A stretch of 21,659 bases of DNA. It comes from Lingula anatina (taxonomy: Eukaryota > Brachiopoda > Lingulata > Lingulida > Lingulidae). This document shows positions 9,641-17,504 of the stretch, piece by piece. The notes under the pieces were generated by a model. That model was not told the origin of the DNA. It was given only the letters and a program-made list of their open reading frames with translations, and ran no database searches. The translations under genes were made by a program, and so were the position numbers. Within the stretch, counting starts at the first letter, position 1. Each line of letters opens with the position of its first letter. The DNA is taken from the NCBI RefSeq assembly GCF_001039355.2, contig NW_019774016.1, positions 1 through 21,659 of the forward strand. Reading direction: 5' to 3'.

Positions 9641-10202
9641 ACATGCTGTTAGGCACGTGATCTTTAACGAGCACACCCTTATGTTATAATTAATTGTGTG
9701 TGAATTTGGTGACATTTGATGGCACCTTTTCAATTTTATAGACATTTCTTCAAATCTGTAGAAGTAACAGTGAAACAGTCGATTTGAGGGGGTACCTCTT
9801 ATAAATTTTACTAAATGGTATAAAATATGTATATTTTCACCACTATTTTGTATTTTTCTAACCATTAATCATGTTAGACACGGTATCCGTGATAAAAAGT
9901 ACTATTTCTAACAGTTCACAGCTGTGAGGTGATCATTTGTAAATAAAAGTACATGGAAATGGGGGTGGGACAACCTTTTTGACCAATGCTGTATACTCAC
10001 TGTTTGCAACGAGTATGATTTATTATACTAGATTTAAAAGTGAGGATTTTAGGCTAAATAATATGTAAACGACAGCAAATTATAGCATAATTAATTAATT
10101 GGAAATTTATTATTTAACTGAAAGTGCATGATAGATGATGTTCGATTTATGATAAATGCGCTTGAAGATGAGGACCTCATTCCACAATTGTTGTTATTGC
10201 AG

Positions 10203-10266
10203 TTTTTATCATGGAGTGCAGTCTTCCTTTTTATGTTCTGTGAAATCAAAGCCGAATTGAACTCTG
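10203..10266 (+). CDS. Gene 2, exon 2 (signal peptide core)
   Basis: The acceptor is 'attgttgttattgcag' and the donor CTCTG|GTGAGA. Entered in phase 0, the 64 nt encode 'FLSWSAVFLFMFCEIKAELN' plus one more codon and one base (phase 1). With exon 1 this completes a signal peptide whose cleavage would fall after 'CEIKA', obeying the -3/-1 rule. The extra base plus GT of exon 3 makes a Gly codon. Both phases agree with the neighbouring exons, which is the main evidence. Confidence 0.65.
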
Positions 10267-10499
10267 GTGAGATATGCATATATTGTGTCTCTTTAAGTGC
10301 AAATTAGTATGCGAACACTGCACTTTCCGTAATATAACAAGGATGAAGATAATAAAAGTGTATTTTGCCACTTTTTGACAACAATTTTTAGAGTATAATT
10401 TCATTTTGCTAGTACTACTGTCATCCGAATGTTAACAGCTATAAACAAAAATCTAAATGGTTATTAATACACGTTAATACTATATGTGTACTTTTTCAG

Positions 10500-10795
10500 G
10501 TAATGATTGTGCAGATTGGCTTTCATCTCGCTGTGCCAAGCGATACCACACCAACAACAATCCATGTCACTATCGGGATTGTGTCGCCGACATGCTGCCG
10601 CAGTGTATAAAATACCCGGATATAGCTCCTCTTTTAATTGAAGAGCTGGCTCAAATGGAGAATATATGTTTTGAGTCGACTGCCTATACATATCCAACAG
10701 CGTCGGTCATTACCATGACACCGTTATGGTCACAAAAAGAAGTTTTCTTGCTCCTTATCCAGTTAAAGTGTTTAAAAAATGACGAATTTCAGTGA
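10500..10795 (+). CDS. Gene 2, exon 3: six-Cys mature domain
   Basis: The acceptor 'tgtactttttcag' precedes a phase-1 start. The exon reads 'NDCADWLSSRC', then four more cysteines through 'ENICFES', an even set of six suggesting three disulfides. A Ser/Thr/Tyr stretch follows, then a hydrophobic run 'VFLLLIQLKCL' and TGA at 10793-10795. The three exons total 390 nt, giving a 129-aa precursor. No strong donor exists before the stop, so it is taken as the terminal exon; splicing out earlier to a membrane exon would need a weak site. The spacing (CxDW) faintly recalls 'DDGCDW' in gene 1. The family is not recognised; the product is probably secreted. Confidence 0.6.
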
Positions 10796-10950
10796 TGTTC
10801 ATACTACGAAATAGAAAATGTCACTTAATTTTGCAAGAGACAAATCACCAATGCGAGTGTCTTTTTTATTATAATCTTTATACATCAGTGTAACCTACCC
10901 CATAGGCGTAAGATGGGTAAGATCATATATCGGTAACATGATACTTGATT

Positions 10951-10981
10951 AATAAACACCTACTTAGCCATACAAAATAAA
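10951..10981 (+). terminator. Poly(A) signals for gene 2
   Basis: There are canonical AATAAA hexamers at 10951-10956 and 10976-10981, about 155-180 nt after the gene 2 stop. This supports exon 3 being terminal. Confidence 0.45.
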
Positions 10982-11887
10982 TGTATGGTTATGTAAAGAA
11001 TGTAAATCACAGTTTCGTTTCTCTTTTTAATGACAACAATGACGTTTTCAGGCAGAGGTCAGAGATGACTGTGGGGTTTTCCCTGAATAAGCATTGCATT
11101 TACTGAGCAATCATAATAAGCATTTTTGATTTGTTAGGATTGGTTAACAGTAAAGGAAATAGAAGTATTACGGACCACTACAGACATAACATATCATAAT
11201 TTCACTGCTGCATGCGTATACTGGAGAACTCATGATATCATAAAGGTCCGATCTGGTTTCACCCCAATGAAATATCGCTCCCTTTCGCACTTGTGCCTAA
11301 AATCTGAAGTCTTTTCTAGCATGTTCGGCATCAATATACTGCAAAACACCTCTTGATGTGTACTGTAGCACAACTGATATCTGATAGCTCAAACTGCTGA
11401 ACACTGCACATAATGGATTTGATGCAACTTTGGAAACATCTCTCATTTGGAATTTCCGCCAATCGCTTAAAGTGGGTGATAATTTTTACATGGTCGAGTT
11501 ATCACGGTTAGAAATAACAGGTACGTCGACGACGTTACATGGCGTCCTTTACTGAAAGGCAAAATGACATGTTCACCTGGCTTATTTCAATCCTTTTCGG
11601 CAAATAAGATCCGTAATATATTATCAAAACTTTATTTTGTAATAATATAGAAGTCAAAATGAGTGTGACTTTTAAAAAATCAATTAGACTCCTTGTAAAA
11701 AAAACGGACAAAACGAATGAAATAAACATAGACTTTAGTTTAGTTATCATGTCATATTAACTTCCTTACAGAATGAAATAACAGATGTTACTCTGAATGC
11801 AAAGTAATGTAAAAAATGTTAAAGTACTGACACCCTGGTATGAACTGCAGTGGAACTGAAAACCAACACTGCTCAAAAGACAATGAA
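10982..11887. other. Gene-free stretch
   Basis: No coding region is supported. 'gacgttttcag' at 11051 is acceptor-like and followed by a short open frame ending TAA, but nothing links it to gene 2. The rest is AT-rich and unremarkable. Confidence 0.45.
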
Positions 11888-12604
11888 TTAATGAACATAC
11901 CATTTGATGAACAAAACCAGTCCCAGCGTTACAATTGCTACAGCAACTATGGCTCCTGCTGTGCCACCGTCTACAATAGCTGCTGCCTTTCCTGCCTCTT
12001 CTTGTTCTTCTTTAGCCTTTTGTCTGTATTGACCGACAGCTTCCTCAGTAGTGTAGTCGCAGGGGAAGTGACATTGCTCGGCTTTGTAGACAGACTTGTT
12101 GCTGATTGCCCGTTTAAGGTGACTGACTGCGACGGGACATATTCAAGTGACTCTGGGCTTGCTGATGGCTGAATAGCTTGGTATGTAATGAATTTTGAAG
12201 GCGTTGGCATCATCTGAGACATGGTATACCTTGACAATAACGGTACTGATAGAGACTGAATTGAATCGAAGGTTGGCAGAATGGTCCGGGTTGAATTCGG
12301 AGTTGAATAAGGTTGTGTCGTTTGAAATGAGCCGGAATTAAACACCAGTAACTAAAGACGGTTGCCCGCTTTAGGTTGGGATATGGCTTGAAGCATCGAA
12401 GTTAGGTGATGCTGAAGACTGCTGTTCAGTTTGTAACGGAGTGACTGTGCTTGACTCCGTTGGTAGAGCCGTCTCTGAACCCGTCACCAGGTTTAGCAAT
12501 GACACGTGGGTCAACGAAGTTGATACCAATAAAGCAGTTACTTGAAAGCTTGTTGCCAAAAATGCAAAACCCAAACAATTTTCAACACGTTTTTACTTCC
12601 ATTT
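11888..12604 (-). pseudogene. Membrane-protein gene remnant with C-terminal TM segment
   Basis: One minus-strand frame reads through about 238 codons with only three interruptions: TAA at 12371-12373, TAA at 12338-12340 and TGA at 12143-12145. In order it shows a hydrophobic stretch (GFAFLATSFQVTALLV), a Ser/Thr-rich stalk, a segment with 'NDTTLFN', two Cys (QCHFPCDYTTEE), and a charged helix (RQKAKEEQEEAGKAAA). It ends with a clear TM helix (GAIVAVAIVTLGLVLFIKW) and a very short tail before TAA at 11888-11890. This looks like a type I membrane protein. It may be a decayed gene, or exons around introns I could not phase (a GTATAC donor at 12229 does not connect in frame). An overlapping longer ORF (11971-12345) is in another frame and lacks the TM. 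The family is not recognised. Confidence 0.4.
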
Positions 12605-12630
12605 ATGTGTGTATGTGTGTGTGAGTGTGT
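12602..12630. repeat. (TG)n microsatellite
   Basis: Imperfect TG dinucleotide repeat with TATG and GAGTG interruptions. Confidence 0.75.
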
Positions 12631-12879
12631 ATTTTTGTGCATTAAACCTTTAGGCAATTTAAATGAGTTTGCATGTCCTTTACAATTTAACTTCTACAGG
12701 TAAGTGAACATTCAACTTCTTAGCAGGCTTATCCATTAACATTTGGGTTTTCTCCCTAATAGTATTAAAATATTCAATTCTATGATTAACTGGTTAATTT
12801 GCACTTGGAGTCAATACAAAATGGAATTGTTTAAAATATGGAGGGAATCACACCTGAACGAGCTCTTAATATACATACG

Positions 12880-12904
12880 GAGAGAGAGAAAAAGAGAGAG
12901 AGAG
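12880..12904. repeat. (AG)n microsatellite
   Basis: GA repeats with a short A-rich interruption. Confidence 0.75.
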
Positions 12905-13210
12905 TTGCCACTCACAAGGAATAATCACAAGTCTATAAATCGAAAAACATATATTATTTGTCTTTGTAAATGTAAATGTACATTTTCTGCCACTTCTCAT
13001 AGGTTGCCCTTCCGAAAACGGATGCGTGAATGGAAGTGACACAGTTACGGAGATCAATTGAAATGCACATGCACAACCTTAAACAAGAACATGCATTTAT
13101 GTACTTTTATGTGTACACATCAATTCTGTTTCATTTTTTCTTTATTCATACAACAAATACATCCGCATTACACTTATTTGTATTAAGTACCCATTTTGTT
13201 GATATTCCAG

Positions 13211-13311
13211 AGATCGGCTTAGACGTCATAATTCCCACTGGGATTGCGGCAGCAGCTTTTTTGGTGGTCATAATAACTGTCGTAGCAGCGTGTAGATGTA
13301 AGCGCCGTTAG
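13211..13311 (+). CDS. Terminal exon encoding a membrane anchor and basic tail
   Basis: The acceptor 'ttgttgatattccag' precedes a frame entered in phase 1. It encodes 'IGLDVIIPTGIAAAAFLV', continues hydrophobic (about 22 residues in all), then has a short cytoplasmic tail CRCKRR and TAG. This is the typical last exon of a type I membrane protein with positive residues inside. The upstream exons are uncertain. One candidate starts after 'gccacttctcatag' (13003), reads 'CPSENGCVNG' and could leave at a weak GTGACA site in the right phase. It could belong to gene 2 or to a third gene. Confidence 0.45.
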
Positions 13312-13618
13312 TAGCATCCCGAGTTTTAGTTCGCCCCGATTATAAATGAATGCCTTGCATGTAACGGAGATAAACAGTTTGGAGACTCTTTCTGCAAAGA
13401 ACTCAGATGCCAATGCAATGTCTTAGAGCTGCAAGTATATATTGTATTCCTCCTCGTTAACCATAACTAAAGTATTAGTAATGGACAAACACAAGTATAC
13501 GCCAAACTTCCCTATGGTGTGTGTTGTCGACATCGACAAATATATCACGTTATCACACCTACTGCAATGTCGCTGTAATAGGGTCATGAATATTTGAGTA
13601 CTTTTTGCCAACGCTTAC
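13312..13618. other. Host/retrotransposon boundary region, LTR start not located
   Basis: The stretch between the membrane exon and the TATA box should hold the 3' UTR of that gene and U3 of a 5' LTR, if one is present. No TG...CA boundary could be fixed because the matching 3' LTR is not in the window. Confidence 0.35.
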
Positions 13619-13660
13619 TATAAAAGCGAGCGCACACCACTTCTGGGTGCGGTCAGGTTT
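13619..13660 (+). promoter_or_regulatory. Core promoter of the BEL/Pao element
   Basis: TATAAAAG (13619-13626) is followed about 30 nt later by a TCAGG initiator-like site (13653-13657). This spacing is typical of RNA polymerase II TATA promoters. It lies 560-600 nt upstream of the Gag start and probably drives the element from its 5' LTR. Confidence 0.5.
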
Positions 13661-13682
13661 TTTCTCTTCGAAATGTAATAAG

Positions 13683-14102
13683 GTAAGACACGTAGAACAC
13701 TTTGGATATGTACATATTTAGTTGTTCATTTATTTTGATATAAAAGATTTGTAAACCGTCGTCACCTATTAGTTTTTCATTAAGTCAGGTGATATTAGTA
13801 TAAAGTCATCTTTTTTATATCAATTTATATATATTTAGTCGACATGTACGTTATCCTTCTAGACAATTGCTTTCCTGGCCGCCACGTTACTGTGTACTCA
13901 ATCTTTAAGTTGCCGAATGTTGTGTAAGAACTATAGATATATATTTAATTTCATAGTTTAGTCATATTGTCGATATTTGCGTGTTCGTATCTCTCTCTCT
14001 CTCTCTCTCCGGTCTTTATTTGCATTTGTGTGTACACTTAATGTAATATATTTATTTATTATTATTATTATTATTTATCTATTTTACTTATTTTTTGTTT
14101 AG
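13683..14102 (+). other. Candidate intron in the element's 5' leader
   Basis: AATAAG|GTAAGA at 13682/13683 is a near-consensus donor and 'ttattttttgtttag' ending at 14102 is a good acceptor. Removing the 420 nt would leave a leader of about 30 nt joined to the 12-bp repeat block and the Gag start. LTR-element leaders are usually unspliced, so this needs RNA evidence. Confidence 0.3.
13990..14009. repeat. (TC)n microsatellite
   Basis: Pure TC dinucleotide run within the leader of the BEL/Pao element. A (TTA)n tract follows at about 14058-14074. Confidence 0.85.
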
Positions 14103-14124
14103 TTTCACCACATCAGAAAACGCC

Positions 14125-14196
14125 TCAGAACTCACTTCAGAACTCACCTCAGAATTCACCCCAGAATTCACCTTAGAATTCANCTCGAAAGTCACA
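14125..14196 (+). repeat. 12-bp tandem repeats in the leader
   Basis: Six head-to-tail units of the form tcagaaYtcacc cover 14125-14196. The first four are close matches and the last two drift; one unit contains an N (14183). They end 20 nt before the Gag ATG. Confidence 0.8.
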
Positions 14197-14216
14197 CCCC
14201 AAAAGCCGCTTCAAAT

Positions 14217-17200
14217 ATGAATACAGACATCTGGAGTATTGTTAATACTCCGAAAATTGAAATTACTACATTTGATGGTGATCCTTCAAGATATCATTCT
14301 TTCTTTGCTATGTTTAATGAACTAGTTGATAGCAAGATAGATGACCCAGGAGTAAAACTCACTAGGTTAGTACAATACACGTCAGGGCCAGCTAAAGATT
14401 CGATCAAAAATTGTATTCTATTAGGCGGTGGCGGTTATGCCAAGGCTCGAGAGATTTTGAAAACCAGGTTTGGCAATGATCATCTTGTTGGTAGTAAAAT
14501 TATAGATGACCTCAAATCTGGCCGTAGTATAGTTACTCCAGATGATCTGAACAAGCTATCAGACGACCTAGATCTCTCAAATATCATCCTTCACGATCTC
14601 GGTATGATTTCAGAAGTTGACAATCAAAAGTTCATTTTGGAAATTTTGAAGAGGTGTAAATCCAAAATTGCTGATAAATGGCGTCAGAAAGCTTTGAAAG
14701 TGAAATCTGAGAGCGATAGATACCCTAAGTTTTGTGAATTTGTAGAATTCATTAAAAGAATGGCAGCCAATGCTAATGACCCAGTTTATGGAGATAAACC
14801 TGTTTATGTTTCGAGTAGTAGTAGCAAACCCACTAATAAAACCACGACCTACTCATGCATGACTCAATCTCAGTCTAATCAGTCTCCACATTGCCCAACC
14901 ATTATGACTAATGGCCGCTCACCCTGTGTCATGTGTAGACAGTTGCACAGTCTTTTTCAGTGCGATCAGTTTAAGGCCCTTGATGTTCACAGACGTCTTG
15001 AATTTGTGAAAAGACATCGTTTATGTCTCAATTGTTTCATGTCAGGTCATTTTGCTAGAGAATGTAGAAAACCTTCATTTTGTAGCGTACCAGGTTGTGG
15101 GCGAAAGCATTCCAAGTTTGTGCATGTTAGTGTGAATGATCATGAGAGGGTGTCGGATGAAAACAAAACTCAGCCAGCTGTGTCAAACGCAAGCATTCAG
15201 CCGGGAATGAATCGCGGCGTGCATTTACCTATCGTGTTAGTGAAAGTCAATGACGAAATAAACGCGCTCGCGTTATTGGATACTGGATCGACATCAACTT
15301 TTATGTCTCAGTCATTAGCTTCTTCTGTCGGTTTAAACAGCAGTGAGAGTTTTGAATGCCAGTTGAACACTTTAGATAGTCTTAGAACTAATAGTTCAAA
15401 GATTGTTTCGATTGATGTGTCTCCGAGTAATGACACTGTGACTAAATTTCATTTGCCGAATGTGTTAGTTGTGCCAAAGATTCGCGTAAGAGCAAATCAA
15501 CCGGTTGATATAAGTTCGTACCCTCATTTGTATGACATTGATTTGTGTCAAGTTACAGAGAATTCAAACGTAGATTTGATAATAGGGATGGACAATTCAC
15601 ATCTGATTATGCCCGTTGAAATGAGAATTGATGAAAGCGCTCAGTGTGAACTATACGCATCAAGAAGTCGGTTAGGTTGGTGCTTGAATGGTTCCGGTAG
15701 TGAATCAACTTCCGCGGAAGTGTCGGTCAATTTTTTGTCCTTAGATGAAAAGATTGAAAATTTGTGGACTTTAGAAAATCAAATTGAAACTCAGAGTTTT
15801 TCGCAAGAAGATAAGCGAGTGTTAAATCTCTGGGAATCGAGTATTACAAAGGAAGATGGACATTATGTACTTCCGATACCATGGAAGGATGGGTGCCCCA
15901 ATCTTCCTGACAATAAACTGGTAGCTTTTCATGGTTTAAAAGGTTTAGAACACAGATTAGCGAAAACCGATCTTTATCAAAAATACGATGATAATGTGAA
16001 AGGGTTGGTATCTGACGGTTACGCTGAAAGAGTACCTGATGATGAAATTGATTTACGAGATAATACGGTGTGGTACATTCCTCATCATGTAGTATTAAAT
16101 CCAGCCAAGCCTGACAAATTCAGAGTAGTCTTTGATTGCTCATGCAAATGTTCCGGTGTCAGTTTAAATGATCAATGCTTTCAAGGTCCAGTGCTTATGA
16201 ATCAGCTTGTTCAACGTGAGTTAGGTATTCCGTTGTTGCCTACCGTGTTTTGGACCGATAGCAAAGTCGCGTTAGGATACATCGCGAATGAAAACAGACG
16301 TTTCAATACTTTTATTGAAAACAGAGTGTCTTACGTTAGACAAAATTCAAATTTATCTCAGTGGAGACATATTTCTGGGAAGTGTAATCCGGCTGACATC
16401 GCGTCGCGGAGTTGCAATGTTCAAGAATTGTCAGACTTGTGGATCCGTGGTCCGCAATTTCTAAAACGGCATAAATGTGAGTGGCAACTGTCGAATTACA
16501 GCGAAGATATTAGTGCAGATGATCCTGAAATACGAGATTCAATTAGAGAGTGTAATGCTCTAGACAATGAAAGCGTGAATCCATTGGATCAAATAACGCG
16601 TCATTTTTCTGGCTGGTATAAAATGAAACGCGTATTAGCATGGATTCTCCGTTTAGTAGAGATCCTTAGATTTAAGGATGCTAAACGTGGACCTTTGTGT
16701 GTAAAGGAGATCCTACGTGCCGAGCTTTGTTTCATTAAACGAGTGCAGAACTTACATTATAAATGTGAAATTGAGATATTGATGCATGGAAAGAGTGTGC
16801 ATAATTCCAGTAATTTGAAATCACTCAATCCCTTTCTGGACGAGAATGGCATTCTCAGAGTAGGAGGGAGACTGAACGAGTTGCATTTAGAAAGTGCGAA
16901 TCCACCTATAATACCTGGAAAACATGTCATTGCTACGGCAATAGCTTCCCATTTTCACAGAATTTCTCATTCAGGTCGGGAATGGACTCTTGGTATTATA
17001 AGGCAACACTATTGGGTTACTGGTGGCAGATCAGTAGTCAAGAAAGTGATCCGAAATTGTGTTTCTTGCCGCAAATTATTTGGTAAGCCAGCATCACAGA
17101 TCATGGCGAATCTTCCCAAGGAAAGGATCGAATGTGGTAAACCACCATTTTCAAATGTCGGGGTAGATGTGTTCGGTCCTTTCATGGTAAAGGTCAATCG

Positions 17201-17504
17201 TTCGGAAATCAAAAGATATGGGTGCATGTTTACATGTTTTGTGACTCGAGCGGTACATATTGAAATGTTACACACTCTTGACACACAGTCCTTTATCAAT
17301 TGTTTTCGTAGATTTATTTCTAGAAGAGGATGTCCTGAAAAGGTTTACTCAGACAACGGTACTAATTTTGTTGGGGCAAAGGCTGAACTACAAAGAGGGT
17401 TGCAGGAATTGTCTCAAAATGAAATTCATGCATACGCTTTGAGCAGAAATATAGATTGGACATTTAAACCCCCCCCCCCCCCCCCNGTATTCAGCCGGGC
17501 ATGA
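14217..17504 (+). CDS. BEL/Pao copy 1: Gag-protease-integrase polyprotein lacking RT
   Basis: The ATG at 14217 starts a frame open to the junction. Residues about 10-190 match the Pao-type Gag region (DUF1759 family). Zinc knuckles follow, with 'CLNCFMSGHFAREC' from C270. Then comes a retroviral-type aspartic protease with LLDTGST (D355, DUF1758 family). The N-terminal part of RT is present up to 'GPVLMNQL'. At 16208/16209 (residue 664) it jumps to 'VQRELGIP' in RNase H, losing 978 nt relative to copy 2 in frame. RT motifs including YVDD and the first RNase H acidic residues are gone. Integrase H2C2 and two catalytic Asp (D984, D1046) remain; the final Glu is lost because the frame runs into a 17-C tract and N. 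The last few residues before the stop at 17504 are therefore artificial. It cannot reverse transcribe by itself. Confidence 0.85.
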   Translation: MNTDIWSIVNTPKIEITTFDGDPSRYHSFFAMFNELVDSKIDDPGVKLTRLVQYTSGPAKDSIKNCILLGGGGYAKAREILKTRFGNDHLVGSKIIDDLKSGRSIVTPDDLNKLSDDLDLSNIILHDLGMISEVDNQKFILEILKRCKSKIADKWRQKALKVKSESDRYPKFCEFVEFIKRMAANANDPVYGDKPVYVSSSSSKPTNKTTTYSCMTQSQSNQSPHCPTIMTNGRSPCVMCRQLHSLFQCDQFKALDVHRRLEFVKRHRLCLNCFMSGHFARECRKPSFCSVPGCGRKHSKFVHVSVNDHERVSDENKTQPAVSNASIQPGMNRGVHLPIVLVKVNDEINALALLDTGSTSTFMSQSLASSVGLNSSESFECQLNTLDSLRTNSSKIVSIDVSPSNDTVTKFHLPNVLVVPKIRVRANQPVDISSYPHLYDIDLCQVTENSNVDLIIGMDNSHLIMPVEMRIDESAQCELYASRSRLGWCLNGSGSESTSAEVSVNFLSLDEKIENLWTLENQIETQSFSQEDKRVLNLWESSITKEDGHYVLPIPWKDGCPNLPDNKLVAFHGLKGLEHRLAKTDLYQKYDDNVKGLVSDGYAERVPDDEIDLRDNTVWYIPHHVVLNPAKPDKFRVVFDCSCKCSGVSLNDQCFQGPVLMNQLVQRELGIPLLPTVFWTDSKVALGYIANENRRFNTFIENRVSYVRQNSNLSQWRHISGKCNPADIASRSCNVQELSDLWIRGPQFLKRHKCEWQLSNYSEDISADDPEIRDSIRECNALDNESVNPLDQITRHFSGWYKMKRVLAWILRLVEILRFKDAKRGPLCVKEILRAELCFIKRVQNLHYKCEIEILMHGKSVHNSSNLKSLNPFLDENGILRVGGRLNELHLESANPPIIPGKHVIATAIASHFHRISHSGREWTLGIIRQHYWVTGGRSVVKKVIRNCVSCRKLFGKPASQIMANLPKERIECGKPPFSNVGVDVFGPFMVKVNRSEIKRYGCMFTCFVTRAVHIEMLHTLDTQSFINCFRRFISRRGCPEKVYSDNGTNFVGAKAELQRGLQELSQNEIHAYALSRNIDWTFKPPPPPXVFSRA
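15193..17468 (+). repeat. Direct repeat unit shared by the two BEL/Pao copies
   Basis: 15193-16208 aligns with 17487-18502 (offset 2294) and 16209-17468 aligns with 19481-20740 (offset 3272). The offsets differ by exactly the 978-nt deletion, so no other indels are evident. I count roughly 18 amino-acid differences over about 750 residues. Confidence 0.85.
17469..17486. other. Poly-C run plus N: suspect junction
   Basis: Seventeen C then one N. Copy 2 has seven C at the matching place (about 20740) followed by integrase sequence; here the sequence restarts in the protease region instead. An N at a homopolymer edge is typical of a joined assembly gap. Confidence 0.8.

Larger units (their letters stand above)
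8355..9991. mobile_element. Tc1/mariner-like fold-back element in intron 1 of gene 2
   Basis: The termini are inverted repeats starting CAGCATTGGTCAAAAAGG, flanked by TA (8353-8354 and 9992-9993). The first 37 bp including flanks match exactly. The inverted similarity does not stop at a normal TIR: it runs about 700 bp from each end (8355 to about 9065, and about 9290 to 9991), roughly 90% identical outside and lower inside. Both arms contain the 3' half of a Tc1-type transposase gene, reading outward, so the element is two 3' halves tail-out around a spacer of about 225 bp. Both copies are broken. It cannot move by itself; movement by a related transposase is possible. Confidence 0.85.

Noticed and set aside
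11052-11092. Short open frame after 'gacgttttcag', possible last exon of gene 2
   Set aside because: It would need a phase-0 donor in exon 3; the two candidates there (GTCATT, GTTTTC) are poor.
11971-12345. 124-codon minus-strand ORF, Ser/Thr/Pro-rich
   Set aside because: It overlaps the frame that carries the Cys pair and TM helix. Its own end is a Lys/Arg-rich run typical of a shifted reading of that segment.
17009-17299. Minus-strand ORF of 96 codons, repeated at 20281-20571
   Set aside because: It appears in both BEL/Pao copies only because it lies opposite the integrase coding sequence.
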